This document shows, one piece after another, positions 17,237 through 26,991 of a stretch of 64,000 bases of DNA. Positions within the stretch are counted from its first letter, which is position 1; the number at the start of each line of letters is the position of its first letter. This stretch comes from Shimazuella soli (GTDB taxonomy: Bacteria > Bacillota > Bacilli > Thermoactinomycetales > Thermoactinomycetaceae), in the NCBI RefSeq assembly GCF_022511585.1, contig NZ_JAKWBN010000001.1, forward strand, positions 296,269 to 360,268. The letters run 5' to 3'. Below the pieces are notes generated by a model. It did no database searches. It was not told where the DNA came from and saw only the letters and a list, made by a program, of their open reading frames with translations. The position numbers were made by a program, and so were the translations under genes.

Positions 17237-17546
17237 AATAATATAATTATAAATAAATATATATTCTTATACAGAGAGTTTGAAAGAGAATGATGATGAT
17301 TTAAGACTGTATTACTTCGTAATGCTACATTTTTAGCTGTTTGAATAGATGGTCGGCATTTGGTAGATCAATCTTAAGAGATGGCTATTATATCGGATTA
17401 TTTACAAAATATTACCTAAATCATTAAAACAAAAATGACTTTCAAGGTTGTCCTTTAAAATGAAAACGCTCTCTCTGTGTAAAAATGAAATGTGTATCAG
17501 AGCAACAAAAGTTATTTTACTTTAGAACTCCTAGGAGGATGTGACA
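17237..17546. promoter_or_regulatory. Upstream region of the MHS transporter with a cre-like site
   Basis: TGAAAACGCTCTCT at 17461-17474 fits the CcpA cre consensus TGWAARCGYTWNCW with one mismatch, upstream of a carboxylate-type transporter. The rest of the stretch is A-T rich with no gene that I can see. Confidence 0.45.
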
Positions 17547-18845
17547 TTGGCTCAAACGAATGGTCAAGTAAAAACACGAAGCATTGCAAGTAACATCTTC
17601 AAAGGTTCAGTAGGAAATCTAATCGAATGGTATGACTGGTACGTCTATGCAGCTTTCTCTGTATATTTTTCAGAAGTGTTTTTTCCAAAGGGAGATCCAA
17701 CAAGCCAGCTGCTTAATACATCAGCAATCTTTGCTGTCGGCTTTCTAATGCGCCCATTAGGGAGCTTGCTGCTAGGTCGCTATGCGGATCGTCATGGACG
17801 TCGTGCTGCATTGACGCTTTCCATTACGGTCATGGCTGGTGGCTCCTTGATTATTGCCTGTACACCTGGTTATGGTACCATTGGCGTGCTGTCTCCCATC
17901 ATTCTCGTTCTAGCCCGCTTGCTTCAAGGGTTGTCACTTGGAGGGGAGTATGGAACATCAGCAACCTATCTGTCTGAGATGGCTAATAAAGGTCGTCGAG
18001 GCTTCTACTCGAGCTTCCAGTACGTCACATTGATTGCTGGACAGTTGGTGGCATTAGGTGTTCAAATTATCCTCCAACAAATGCTCAATGAATCTGAAAT
18101 GATGTCGTGGGGTTGGCGCATTCCTTTTGTCATAGGGGCAATGGGGGCATTAGCCGTATTGTGGCTGCGTCGTTCGATGGACGAGTCCGAGCAGTTCTCG
18201 AAAATGAGCACGAAAAATAAGGGGAATGCTGGGACGATTCGCGCACTTATGAAGCATCCTAAGGCAGTGATGGTAGTAGTTGGTCTCACACTTGGAGGAA
18301 CCGTTGCATTCTACACCTACACCACATATTTACAGAAGTTTATGGTGAATACGGTTGGGCTTCCTAAAGATGTTGTCAGTTGGATCAACTTTATAGCCCT
18401 ATTTGTATTTGCTTTACTCCAGCCGATTGCTGGGCTTTTGTCTGACCGAATTGGACGCCGTCCATTGCTGATTGGTTTTGGTATTTTTGGAACGCTATTG
18501 ACAGTGCCGCTATTCCTCCTTATGGAACATATCAAAAACCCTTATGGTGCTTTTCTCCTTATGATGGTAGGTCTTATCATTGTCACAGGTTACACTTCTA
18601 TCAATGCGATTGTGAAAGCAGAGCTTTTTCCAACAGAAATTCGCGCGCTTGGTGTAGGTTTTCCTTATGGAGTCACCGTTGCAATCTTTGGTGGGACAGC
18701 AGAGTTTATCGCTCTATGGTTTAAAAGTATTGGAACAGAGAGTATTTTCTACTACTATGTAGCCGCTTGCATTTTCGTTAGTTTCATCGTCTACTGGCGA
18801 ATGGGAGAGACATCGAAGGATTCCCACATTGACGCAGAAAAATGA
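17547..18845 (+). CDS. MHS-family MFS symporter (alpha-ketoglutarate/proline/shikimate type)
   Basis: 432 aa with 12 membrane helices. The signature region SVGNLIEWYDWYVYAAFSVYFSEVFFP and RPLGSLLLGRYADRHGRRAALTLSI, then GGEYGTSATYLSE, are typical of metabolite:H+ symporters such as KgtP and ProP. The TTG at 17547 is preferred to the GTG at 17541 because AGGAGG at 17533-17538 is too close to the latter. A cre-like box upstream suggests carbon catabolite control of dicarboxylate uptake. Confidence 0.85.
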   Translation: MAQTNGQVKTRSIASNIFKGSVGNLIEWYDWYVYAAFSVYFSEVFFPKGDPTSQLLNTSAIFAVGFLMRPLGSLLLGRYADRHGRRAALTLSITVMAGGSLIIACTPGYGTIGVLSPIILVLARLLQGLSLGGEYGTSATYLSEMANKGRRGFYSSFQYVTLIAGQLVALGVQIILQQMLNESEMMSWGWRIPFVIGAMGALAVLWLRRSMDESEQFSKMSTKNKGNAGTIRALMKHPKAVMVVVGLTLGGTVAFYTYTTYLQKFMVNTVGLPKDVVSWINFIALFVFALLQPIAGLLSDRIGRRPLLIGFGIFGTLLTVPLFLLMEHIKNPYGAFLLMMVGLIIVTGYTSINAIVKAELFPTEIRALGVGFPYGVTVAIFGGTAEFIALWFKSIGTESIFYYYVAACIFVSFIVYWRMGETSKDSHIDAEK

Positions 18846-18857
18846 TATTTTAACTAT

Positions 18858-18888
18858 ACGCGGCAAGGGAACATTTCTCTTGTCGCGT
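18858..18888 (+). terminator. Intrinsic terminator
   Basis: ACGCGGCAAG (18858-18867) pairs with CTTGTCGCGT (18879-18888) with one G-T, followed by AAATTTTATT. Confidence 0.65.
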
Positions 18889-18910
18889 AAATTTTATTCG
18901 TGAAGGCAGT

Positions 18911-19423
18911 TTATTTAAACATTTCATTTTCTAATATAATCACATTTTCTTTGAATGGTGTTTTCCCAACTTTTTTTGTATTTTCCACTAATCGATAAAC
19001 ATTATCACAGCATTGTTTCGCACCTTTTACCAATAAGGGTACACCGATAGAGTCGATTTTCAATCCTCTTGAGAAGAATCCCCCAAATGACATAGCAATG
19101 GGAACAGTCGGCGATGTATTGGAGAAAACGATTTTTTCACTAAAATGAAATTTATCTTGCAGCAGTAAGATCATTTCTTTTAATGATGGAACTACAAGCT
19201 TATTTCTTTTTCGTCCAATTGTATACACGGCGTTACCATCCTCATCTTTCCCATGAAAAATGAGTTTTCCAAAATCATCTTTTGTTAGTCGATTGAAGTA
19301 TTTTACATTTAATATTTCTTCTGAAGATAGTTTTCTTTCTGATTGAGGTAATTGTTTTAAATGATAAGCGGCAGCCAAAGCCGTGGTATGTGTCCCTCCA
19401 TAATCGTTATAAATATAAATCAT
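18911..19423 (-). CDS. DUF3189-family protein
   Basis: 170 aa from the ATG at 19423 (AAAGG nine bases upstream; three extra in-frame codons exist before it). Begins MIYIYNDYGGTHTTALAAAYHLKQLP and contains GKDEDGNAVYTIGRKRNK, both characteristic of this Bacillota family, which has a P-loop-like N-terminus but no established function. Monocistronic. Confidence 0.7.
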   Translation of the reverse strand: MIYIYNDYGGTHTTALAAAYHLKQLPQSERKLSSEEILNVKYFNRLTKDDFGKLIFHGKDEDGNAVYTIGRKRNKLVVPSLKEMILLLQDKFHFSEKIVFSNTSPTVPIAMSFGGFFSRGLKIDSIGVPLLVKGAKQCCDNVYRLVENTKKVGKTPFKENVIILENEMFK

Positions 19424-19613
19424 AGGAATCAACCTTTATTCATTTTATTTGTTTTTATTATGTTCATTTATTCTATTGCCAATTCATTGGCTATGTTTCC
19501 TTACTGCATTCGCGTTGATCGTTTGGGAAGGGAAGAAGTAGATAGTGGTAGAAAGTGTGTTTGAGCATGTAGTAGAATTTAGAGATCATTGGATTTTTGG
19601 AGATGATTCGTAG

Positions 19614-20756
19614 ATGATCTATCAATTTAAGGTAATGCTTGAAGATAGCAAACCGCCTATTTGGCGAAGATTTCTTGTCGACCGTAATATCACATTTCTT
19701 CAATTACATAAGACATTGCAAGCGGTGATGGGATGGGAAGACTATCATTTATTTGAATTCAATTTGTCGGATAAAAGAATTGTTGTTCCAACTTCGGATT
19801 CATTAGAAAGTGCACAGAAAGAGTTAGATGCAAACAAAGAAAAAATAGATCAGCATTTTATTTTTGAAGGACAGAAAGCAACTTATATATATGATTTTGG
19901 TGATTATTGGGCTCACCATCTGGTTTTGGAAAAAATTTTACTAGACGATGAAGCAATGATAGTTCCTAGTTGTTTAGAGGGACAAAGAAATTGTCCACCT
20001 GAGGATTCTGGAGGAATTTCAGGATATGAGTATATGTTGTCTGTCTTATCAAACCCTCAAGATTCGGAATACGAAGATGTTTCTGCTTGGCTGGGTGACT
20101 TTGATCCAGATGAATTTCATAAAGAAAAGATCAATCAATACCTGAAACGAAATGCTTCCAAATTAAATCCTAAGCAAGTAATGAAAAAGAAAAAGGCAGT
20201 GAAGAAAAAGACTGAAAGTAAGTTAACGATTCCAAAATTAAAGAAGCATTTAAAATCGCTTTCAACCGAAGAGCTGATTCAGTTGGTCACAGAGTGCTAT
20301 AAGCTGAATAATGGCATAAAAGATTTCCTTACTGTTCAGTTTCTTGGTGACAATGTAATTGAGGAATTATTTTACGCATGCCAAGAAAAAGTGAAAAATG
20401 AATTTTTTCCTGAACGCGGTGAGCCGAAATTACGGTTGGGTGAAGCAAAGAAAGCGATCCGGGAGTTTGAAAAAATTACGCAAAATGAAAGATACAGCAT
20501 CGAATTAAAGCTATATTACGTAGAATTGGGTGTGGAATTTACCAATGCATATGGAGATATAGATGAACGATTTTACAGTAGTATTGAATCCATGTATAAA
20601 ACAGTGATCCAAATGCTAAATGATGCAAAAAATAGGGAATGGCATGATTTATTTGGTGAACGTGTTCGTGCTGTAGTGAAGAATACAGAGGGTATTGGTT
20701 GGGGATTTCATGACAGCTTGGCAGAAAGTTATGATGAGCTTGGAATACCATTTTGA
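19614..20756 (+). CDS. Plasmid pRiA4b ORF-3 family protein
   Basis: 380 aa. Residues 1-~185 match the pRiA4b ORF-3 fold (YQFKVMLEDSKPPIWRRFLV, LQAVMGWEDYHLFEF, YDFGDYWAHHLVLEKI, CPPEDSGGISGYEYML). A Lys-rich linker (residues ~185-205) joins a second helical domain of unknown role. The family is often found near mobile elements; here an IS remnant is 350 bp downstream. Biochemical function unknown. Confidence 0.8.
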   Translation: MIYQFKVMLEDSKPPIWRRFLVDRNITFLQLHKTLQAVMGWEDYHLFEFNLSDKRIVVPTSDSLESAQKELDANKEKIDQHFIFEGQKATYIYDFGDYWAHHLVLEKILLDDEAMIVPSCLEGQRNCPPEDSGGISGYEYMLSVLSNPQDSEYEDVSAWLGDFDPDEFHKEKINQYLKRNASKLNPKQVMKKKKAVKKKTESKLTIPKLKKHLKSLSTEELIQLVTECYKLNNGIKDFLTVQFLGDNVIEELFYACQEKVKNEFFPERGEPKLRLGEAKKAIREFEKITQNERYSIELKLYYVELGVEFTNAYGDIDERFYSSIESMYKTVIQMLNDAKNREWHDLFGERVRAVVKNTEGIGWGFHDSLAESYDELGIPF

Positions 20757-20957
20757 TTTGGTTCTTTGGTTAAATTGGTATTGGAGAATAGTTAATCACC
20801 GCATATCACAGCTGGAGAGCTGTCAGGAGATAAGCAGCCTATGACTGATAATAACGGACATTGGTCGCTTTTTGTAAATCCTTATTGTACTTGGTTTGAT
20901 TACCAGCATATAACAGGAGTAAGGATTCCTTACTTTTTGATAGGAGGGTATGCAAAA

Positions 20958-21107
20958 ATGGATAAAGAAAAATCAAACGCATTAGAAACCGCACGTGTAA
21001 TCAGTAAAGGGCAAATTACAGTGCCTAAAAACATTCGTGAACAACTGGGGATTACCGAAGGGGATCGAATTGCTTTTGTAAAAGAACCATCAGGGAAAAT
21101 GTACTGA
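20958..21107 (+). pseudogene. AbrB/SpoVT-type DNA-binding protein, truncated by an IS end
   Basis: 49 aa from the ATG at 20958 behind AGGAGGG. It carries the swapped-hairpin AbrB motif ARVISKGQITVPKNIREQLGITEGDRIAFV. The frame then runs into the IS3-type terminal repeat starting TGTACTGA at 21100, which supplies the last codons and the stop. The DNA-binding domain is almost complete; any C-terminal domain or partner toxin gene has been lost. Confidence 0.7.
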
Positions 21108-21228
21108 ACCCCAAAAGTTGAACTAAAAATTAAGCCGCAAGCTGGTTGGAATGAATCCTGTATTGAACAGGGCTCATACCAGCCAGTTTTTGTTTTATCC
21201 GTTTGTTGTTGTAGTACCAATAGATATT
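21100..21228 (-). mobile_element. Remnant of an IS3-family (IS150-like) element, right end
   Basis: On the minus strand, 21228-21130 encodes the end of an OrfB transposase (YYNNKRIKQKLAGMSPVQYR, stop TAA), followed by a typical terminal repeat whose outer end is TGTACTGAACCCCAAAAG (21100-21117). Only about 130 bp of the element is left; the other boundary is replaced by a REP-like palindrome at 21229. Confidence 0.8.
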
Positions 21229-21258
21229 TGCGACAAGGGGACGGTTCTCATTGTCGCA
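21229..21258. repeat. REP-like palindrome, copy B
   Basis: TGCGACA (21229-21235) faces TGTCGCA (21252-21258) around AGGGGACGGTTCTCAT, matching the copy at 13487-13515 except for one extra T in the loop. Confidence 0.65.
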
Positions 21259-21479
21259 TAGAACAAAGATGCAAAACGGAGATGGCACCGTTTCTCCGTA
21301 TAAATACGAGGGAGCAGGGAATCTCGTACAACAAGTTACCGTTTATCCTTTCAAGAAAATTGGTTATTATTTTCTGACAAGAATTAGATTAGTTCTTTGT
21401 AACACTTTTTTTAACACAAAATTCCACTATATTCTTCTTCCGTTGTTTAATGTGACAAAGTAAATAATCTAGGCAATGT

Positions 21480-21505
21480 AAGGGATTACAGTGATGTGAT
21501 CCCTT
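21480..21505 (+). terminator. Intrinsic terminator upstream of qox
   Basis: AAGGGAT (21480-21486) pairs with ATCCCTT (21499-21505), then TTTG. The gene it once served appears to be lost. Confidence 0.65.
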
Positions 21506-21665
21506 TTTGTTGGTAATAATTTAAGTTCATTTATTCACAAACCTGTCACCAACTAGACAACTTTATAAAAGAAATGGTTCTATAATTCAATAGTGAAGGT
21601 TGTATGTCTAACTTATTAAAAATTATGGTCAAAAGTATTTGGTAAAGGGAGTAGGTGACCAAAAA

Positions 21666-22613
21666 ATGCGATTGAAAACAAAATATGCAGCGATTTTTTT
21701 GACAATGGCCTTATTGCTATCAGGATGTTCCTCCCTAAAATCAGGCGTATTAAATCCACAAGGACCAGTAGCCAAGGAACAGTATGATCTAATTATTTGG
21801 TCAATTGTTTTGATGTCTATCGTTTTTATTGCAGTTATCGTTCTTTTTGTGTATATGCTTGTGAAATACCGAGCAAAGTCATCGGATGAAGATTATGTAG
21901 AGACTGAAGAAAAAGAAAATAAATGGTTAGAGATTTTATGGACAGCTATTCCTGTTGTCATTATTATCGCACTCTCCATTCCTACCGTAAAATCAACGTT
22001 TAAGCTGGAAAAATCACCGAGTCCAAATCAAAAACCAATCACGATTCAAGTCACATCAGCTAACTGGAAATGGATATTTAAATATCCAGAGCAAGGGATC
22101 GAAACAGTCAACTATGTGAATATACCTGCAAACGTACCTGTTCGGTTTCAGTTAAATGCGGTTGGACCGATGAACTCGTTCTGGGTTCCTGAGCTTGGCG
22201 GACAAGAGTACACGATGCCAGGTATGACGATGTATCTCTGGTTGGAAGCGGATAAGGCTGGTACTTATATTGGAAGAAGTGCAAACTTCTCCGGGAAAGA
22301 TTTCACGCATATGCAGTTTAATGTCCACTCGCTGGAAAAAGGGAAGTTTGATGAGTGGATAGCAAATGTCAAAAAGTCAGCACCAAAACAAACAACAGAT
22401 ATGTTTAAACAGTTGTTACAACCTGGTGTGGTAAAAGAACAAACCTACTCTTCCTATCCGAATGTGGATGTGAACCGATTGGATGAAAACGGGAATCCCA
22501 TCATCGCACCAAACTCACATCAACATGGTAAGAGTGATGATACGGAAATGAAAATGGATATGAACATGAATATGGATATGAATTCTAATTCACACCACAA
22601 TATGAACCACTAG
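21666..22613 (+). CDS. qoxA: Cytochrome aa3 quinol oxidase subunit II
   Basis: 315 aa lipoprotein: signal with lipobox LLSGC (Cys21), two membrane helices (~residues 37-65 and 87-105) and a periplasm-facing cupredoxin domain. The CuA Cys ligands are missing (the region reads YIGRSANFSGKDF), so electrons come from quinol, not cytochrome c. The Met/His/Asn-rich tail (MKMDMNMNMDM, HHNMNH) may bind copper. The ATG at 21666 follows AGGTGA; an upstream frame from 21639 is less likely. First gene of qoxABCD. Confidence 0.9.
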   Translation: MRLKTKYAAIFLTMALLLSGCSSLKSGVLNPQGPVAKEQYDLIIWSIVLMSIVFIAVIVLFVYMLVKYRAKSSDEDYVETEEKENKWLEILWTAIPVVIIIALSIPTVKSTFKLEKSPSPNQKPITIQVTSANWKWIFKYPEQGIETVNYVNIPANVPVRFQLNAVGPMNSFWVPELGGQEYTMPGMTMYLWLEADKAGTYIGRSANFSGKDFTHMQFNVHSLEKGKFDEWIANVKKSAPKQTTDMFKQLLQPGVVKEQTYSSYPNVDVNRLDENGNPIIAPNSHQHGKSDDTEMKMDMNMNMDMNSNSHHNMNH

Positions 22614-22629
22614 CAAAGGAGGGTAACCC

Positions 22630-24606
22630 ATGAAAGATTTCTTATTTAACTTTAAGATGCCGGAACACTTTTTTATAACAGGAGATCCACTCATTTATGG
22701 TGCTTATGTATCGATCATTTTGGTTTCATTAGCAATATTATTTGTACTCACGTACTACAAAAAATGGGTCTGGCTTTGGAGAGAGTGGTTGACCACAGTC
22801 GATCATAAAAAAATCGGTATTATGTATTTGGTAGCTGCGTTATTGATGTTATTCCGTGGTGGAGTAGATGCATTGCTCATGCGAATACAGCTCACAGCTC
22901 CTAACATGCATTTCTTGGATGCAGAACACTATAACCAGATCTTTACCACTCATGGAACGATTATGATTTTGTTTATGGCTATGCCATTTTTGATCGGTTT
23001 GATGAACGTGGCAATTCCATTGCAAATTGGAGCGAGAGATGTTGCTTTTCCAGCTCTTAATGCAGTGAGTTTTTGGATGTTTGCCGCGGGAGCGATGTTA
23101 TTCAATATCTCTTTTGTCCTCGGTGGGTCGCCAGATGCGGGTTGGACGAGTTATACCCCACTTGCAGGAAGTGCACTTGATCCAGGACCAGGACAAAACT
23201 ACTATTTGCTCGGATTGCAGATCGCAGGTATTGGGACATTGGTGACAGGGATTAACTTCTTAGTCACGATCCTGAAAATGCGTGCTCCAGGAATGACTTT
23301 ATGGAGGATGCCTCTGTTTTCTTGGTCAACGTTGATCACCTCTGTGATTATCATTTTTGCTTTTCCAGTATTGACGATCGCCTTAGCACTGCTTACATTG
23401 GATCGTGTTTTTGGATTCCACTTCTTTACCTTAGCAGGTGGCGGAAGCCCCATGATGTGGGCTAACTTGTTCTGGATTTGGGGTCACCCAGAGGTGTATA
23501 TCGTAATCTTGCCTGCTTTTGGGTTGTTCTCTGAAATCTTTAGTACTTTTGCTAGAAAGAAATTGTTCGGATATAACGCAATGGTATATTCCATGCTAGC
23601 CATCTCAGCTTTAAGTTTCCTTGTATGGGTTCACCACTTCTTTACAATGGGATCAGGTCCATGGATCAACTCCATTCTCTCGATCAGTACGATGCTGATC
23701 GCAATACCAACTGGTGTGAAGGTGTTTAACTGGTTGTTTACCCTGTACAAAGGGCGGGTTGAGTTTAAAACGCCAATGTTATGGGCACTCGGGTTTATTC
23801 CTATATTTCTCGTCGGTGGAATAACAGGTGTTATGCTGGCTGTTGCCCCTGCCGATTATCAATATCACAATAGTTATTTCTTGATTGCACACTTTCACTA
23901 TGTCTTAATCGGTGGAACAGTTTATGGATGTATCGCAGGTCTTATTTATTACTGGCCGAAAATAGTTGGCTGGCTCTTAAATGAACATTTAGGAAAATGG
24001 GCTTTTTGGTGGTTTACCATCGGATTTAATCTGTGCTTCATTCCAATGTATATCGTTGGTCTCAAAGGAATGACTCGACGGATGTATACCTATCCTGCTG
24101 GTCTTGGATGGGAAACTTGGAATCTGATTGCAACGATTGGCGCATTTGCTATGGGGATCGGTTTTATTATCCTCGTTTGGAACATGTATTATAGTTTTAA
24201 ACACCGTCAAAATGATACAACAGGTGATCCTTGGAATGGCCGTACGTTGGAATGGATGACTTCTTCTCCAGCAGCAGAGTACAACTTTGCCGTTATTCCA
24301 CAAGTAAAAGGTTTGGATGCTTTCTATCTGATCAAAAAAGAAAGAGCTGCCGGCGTGAAAGAAGAAGCACCTGAAATAAAACCAATCCACATGCCTAAGC
24401 GGGAAGCATTCCCTGTTATTATGTCCGCATTTATGTTTGTTGCTGGATTTGGATTTGTCTTTGAATGGCTGCAAATTGGATTTCTCGGTTTGCTTGGATC
24501 AGTAATCACCATGATTTGGCGTTCGTTCAACGATTATGATCGTGACTATTATATTCCAGTAGAAGAAGTCAAAAAGACGGAATTAGCAGCTGGAAGGAGG
24601 GTGTAA
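22630..24606 (+). CDS. qoxB: Cytochrome aa3 quinol oxidase subunit I
   Basis: 658 aa with about 14-15 membrane helices. Metal ligands are visible: FTTHGTIMI (low-spin haem His), WGHPEVYI (CuB His and cross-linked Tyr), VHHFFTMG (two CuB His), and HFHYVLIGG (haem ligands). This is the catalytic, proton-pumping subunit of the terminal oxidase. AAAGGAGGG precedes the ATG; the gene is 16 bp after qoxA. Confidence 0.95.
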   Translation: MKDFLFNFKMPEHFFITGDPLIYGAYVSIILVSLAILFVLTYYKKWVWLWREWLTTVDHKKIGIMYLVAALLMLFRGGVDALLMRIQLTAPNMHFLDAEHYNQIFTTHGTIMILFMAMPFLIGLMNVAIPLQIGARDVAFPALNAVSFWMFAAGAMLFNISFVLGGSPDAGWTSYTPLAGSALDPGPGQNYYLLGLQIAGIGTLVTGINFLVTILKMRAPGMTLWRMPLFSWSTLITSVIIIFAFPVLTIALALLTLDRVFGFHFFTLAGGGSPMMWANLFWIWGHPEVYIVILPAFGLFSEIFSTFARKKLFGYNAMVYSMLAISALSFLVWVHHFFTMGSGPWINSILSISTMLIAIPTGVKVFNWLFTLYKGRVEFKTPMLWALGFIPIFLVGGITGVMLAVAPADYQYHNSYFLIAHFHYVLIGGTVYGCIAGLIYYWPKIVGWLLNEHLGKWAFWWFTIGFNLCFIPMYIVGLKGMTRRMYTYPAGLGWETWNLIATIGAFAMGIGFIILVWNMYYSFKHRQNDTTGDPWNGRTLEWMTSSPAAEYNFAVIPQVKGLDAFYLIKKERAAGVKEEAPEIKPIHMPKREAFPVIMSAFMFVAGFGFVFEWLQIGFLGLLGSVITMIWRSFNDYDRDYYIPVEEVKKTELAAGRRV

Positions 24607-24607
24607 G

Positions 24608-25216
24608 ATGGAGACAACAACTGCAACAAAAGGTTATCAACCAATGGAATATAAATCAGAAGAAGGCAGATTGAAGATTTTTGGATTTTGGGTATTCCTC
24701 AGTGCGGAGATTGTGTTGTTCTCCACGCTCTTCGCTACTTACTTTGTGCTGGTTCACCAGACTGCTGGCGGCCCTGCTGGTAAAGATCTGTTTGAGGTCA
24801 ACATCTTTGCCATGGAGACTTTCTTCCTATTGACGAGTAGTTTTACGTGTGGTTTGGCTATTTTGTACATGCGAAAAAACTCCATGAAGGGATATCTGAT
24901 CTGGACCATCATTACTCTCTTATTAGGTTTAGGGTTCCTAATTTTAGAGATTAAAGAGTTTTCTACCTTAGTAGAGATGGGTGCTGGACCAACACATAGT
25001 GCATTTCTCTCTGCATTCTTCACCCTTGTTGGTACACACGGATTACACGTAAGCCTTGGGATTGTCTGGGTGACTAGTGTCATGATCCAAGTGATCAAGC
25101 GCGGATTTACCCCTGTCACAGCAAGAAAAATCTTTATGACAGGATTATACTGGCACTTCCTTGATGTAGTCTGGATTTTCCTCTTCAGCACGATTTATTT
25201 GTTGGGGGTGGCGTAA
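24608..25216 (+). CDS. qoxC: Cytochrome aa3 quinol oxidase subunit III
   Basis: 202 aa, five membrane helices, starting one base after the qoxB stop. Typical COX3 pattern FGFWVFLSAEIVLFSTLFATYFVL and the helix with GTHGLHVSLGIVWV and GLYWHFLDVVWIFLF. Structural subunit that stabilises subunit I. Confidence 0.93.
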   Translation: METTTATKGYQPMEYKSEEGRLKIFGFWVFLSAEIVLFSTLFATYFVLVHQTAGGPAGKDLFEVNIFAMETFFLLTSSFTCGLAILYMRKNSMKGYLIWTIITLLLGLGFLILEIKEFSTLVEMGAGPTHSAFLSAFFTLVGTHGLHVSLGIVWVTSVMIQVIKRGFTPVTARKIFMTGLYWHFLDVVWIFLFSTIYLLGVA

Positions 25217-25513
25217 ATGGAACAACATCATAGTGCAAAACCTCATATTGTCGGCTATATCTTTTCTCTGATCTTGACAGTGCTCGCCTTTGTCGACATG
25301 CTGTACACTCGATTGCCAATGTCGATGAAAATAACCGTGCTGCTTATCTTAGCAGTGCTACAGTTTTTAGTTCAGCTTATCTACTTCATGCACATCTGGG
25401 AAAGCAAAGAAAGAGCCTATCAAGTTATCAGCATCGCATATGGTATTTTTGTCGCCATTTCCATTGTGGCAGGCTCCATTTGGATCATGATTTACAATAC
25501 TATGCCTATGTAA
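25217..25513 (+). CDS. qoxD: Cytochrome aa3 quinol oxidase subunit IV
   Basis: 98 aa with three membrane helices, directly abutting qoxC (start is the next base). HIVGYIFSLILTVLAFVDM and LVQLIYFMHIWESKERAY are typical of QoxD/CyoD. Last gene of the operon; a hairpin follows at 25584. Confidence 0.93.
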   Translation: MEQHHSAKPHIVGYIFSLILTVLAFVDMLYTRLPMSMKITVLLILAVLQFLVQLIYFMHIWESKERAYQVISIAYGIFVAISIVAGSIWIMIYNTMPM

Positions 25514-25583
25514 AGAGAAGACAGGTTGTCTGATTTGATAAGATTGAAATGAAAAATGACTAGATTTTTCCTATAGGCGAAAA

Positions 25584-25658
25584 AGGATGGTTGAAATCAC
25601 TCCATCCTGCTATAATAATAGGAATAAAATTCGCTCCTTGATAGAATTTTCAGGAGCG
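25584..25658 (+). promoter_or_regulatory. Two hairpins between qoxD and hom (terminator and possible leader hairpin)
   Basis: AGGATGG (25584-25590) pairs with CCATCCT (25602-25608). A second stem, CGCTCCT (25632-25638) with AGGAGCG (25652-25658), is followed by TCTTTTTAT and has the form of an intrinsic terminator, 31 bp before the hom start. A -10-like TATAAT at 25611-25616 lies between them, so the second hairpin could be a short leader attenuator. No T-box or riboswitch features were recognised. Confidence 0.5.
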
Positions 25659-25689
25659 TCTTTTTATATTTGTTCACAGGAGGATAGAA

Positions 25690-26991
25690 ATGGAGAAGAA
25701 ACTAGTAAAGGTTGGCTTGTTGGGTTTTGGAACTGTTGGAACAGGTGTTTATCGAATTATTCAAGCTCATCAAGAAGACCTTTGGAAACAAACAGGATTG
25801 CATATCGAGATTCATCGTATTTTTGTTAAGGATATACATAAGGAAAGAGACATTTCTACTCCTGCAAATATGTTGACAACAAAAATTGAGGATATCCTTT
25901 ACGATAATGAAATTGATGTAATAGTGGAAGTAATGGGCGGCATCGAGCAGACAAAAGCATATATTTTAACCGCATTAGAACAGAAAAAACATGTCATCAC
26001 AGCAAATAAAGATTTGATGGCATTGCATGGTGCTCAGATTTTGTCAACTGCTCAAGCTAATGGTTGTGATGTGTTCTATGAAGCAAGTGTTGCAGGTGGA
26101 ATCCCAATCCTTAGAGCACTCGTAGAAGGACTTTCTTCTGATCGTATTTATAAGATGATGGGCATCGTCAATGGTACAACCAACTATATGCTCAGTAAAA
26201 TGAGTAAAGAAGGAATGGACTACGATGAAGTGCTTGCAGAGGCTCAAGCACTCGGTTATGCAGAAGCAGATCCTACAGCAGATGTAGAAGGACATGATGC
26301 AGCTCGTAAGATGGCTATTCTTTCAACACTCGGCTTTCGGGTGGCGATGAATTTGGATGAAGTGGATGTTCGAGGCATAAGCAGCGTCACTAAGGAAGAT
26401 ATCGCTTATGGTAAATCTCTTGGTTATGAGCTTAAACTACTAGGTATTGCAGAGCGATCAAACAATAAAATCGAAGTCAGTGTACAACCGACAATGATTC
26501 ACAAATCACATCCGCTCGCTTCGGTAAACGATGTTTTTAATGCTGTCTATATTTATGGTGATGCAGTAGGAGAAACAATGTTCTATGGCCCTGGAGCAGG
26601 AGAACTGCCAACCGCTACTTCTGTTGTTTCGGATCTCGTTACGGTTGTAAAAAACATGAAACTAGGGACAAATGGTTTAGGTGTCGTAGCTCCCTATGTA
26701 AAGAAACAGCTTAAATCAGATGAGGAGAAATATTCGAAATATTTTCTACGCATGATAGTGGAAGATCAACGTGGTGTGTTAGCGAAAATAACTCAGCTTT
26801 TCTCCGATCATAATATTTCTTTTAAACAGATAATCCAGCAGCCTTATAATGGTGGACAAGCAGAGATTATTTTGGTCACCCATACATCATCCAAAGCAGA
26901 TATGGATCAAGTAATGGAAAAAATGGATTCCACCAAAATGATACACCAAGTGAAAAGCTGTTACCGATTGGAAGGAGAAGCGAAAAAATGA
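25690..26991 (+). CDS. hom: Homoserine dehydrogenase
   Basis: 433 aa with three regions: N-terminal Rossmann NAD(P) domain ([17 protein letters not shown]), catalytic domain with [14 protein letters not shown] and [23 protein letters not shown] (residues ~150-230), and a C-terminal ACT domain ([28 protein letters not shown]) for feedback inhibition. Converts aspartate semialdehyde to homoserine. First gene of hom-thrC-thrB; CAGGAGG precedes the ATG. Confidence 0.95.
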   Translation: MEKKLVKVGLLGFGTVGTGVYRIIQAHQEDLWKQTGLHIEIHRIFVKDIHKERDISTPANMLTTKIEDILYDNEIDVIVEVMGGIEQTKAYILTALEQKKHVITANKDLMALHGAQILSTAQANGCDVFYEASVAGGIPILRALVEGLSSDRIYKMMGIVNGTTNYMLSKMSKEGMDYDEVLAEAQALGYAEADPTADVEGHDAARKMAILSTLGFRVAMNLDEVDVRGISSVTKEDIAYGKSLGYELKLLGIAERSNNKIEVSVQPTMIHKSHPLASVNDVFNAVYIYGDAVGETMFYGPGAGELPTATSVVSDLVTVVKNMKLGTNGLGVVAPYVKKQLKSDEEKYSKYFLRMIVEDQRGVLAKITQLFSDHNISFKQIIQQPYNGGQAEIILVTHTSSKADMDQVMEKMDSTKMIHQVKSCYRLEGEAKK

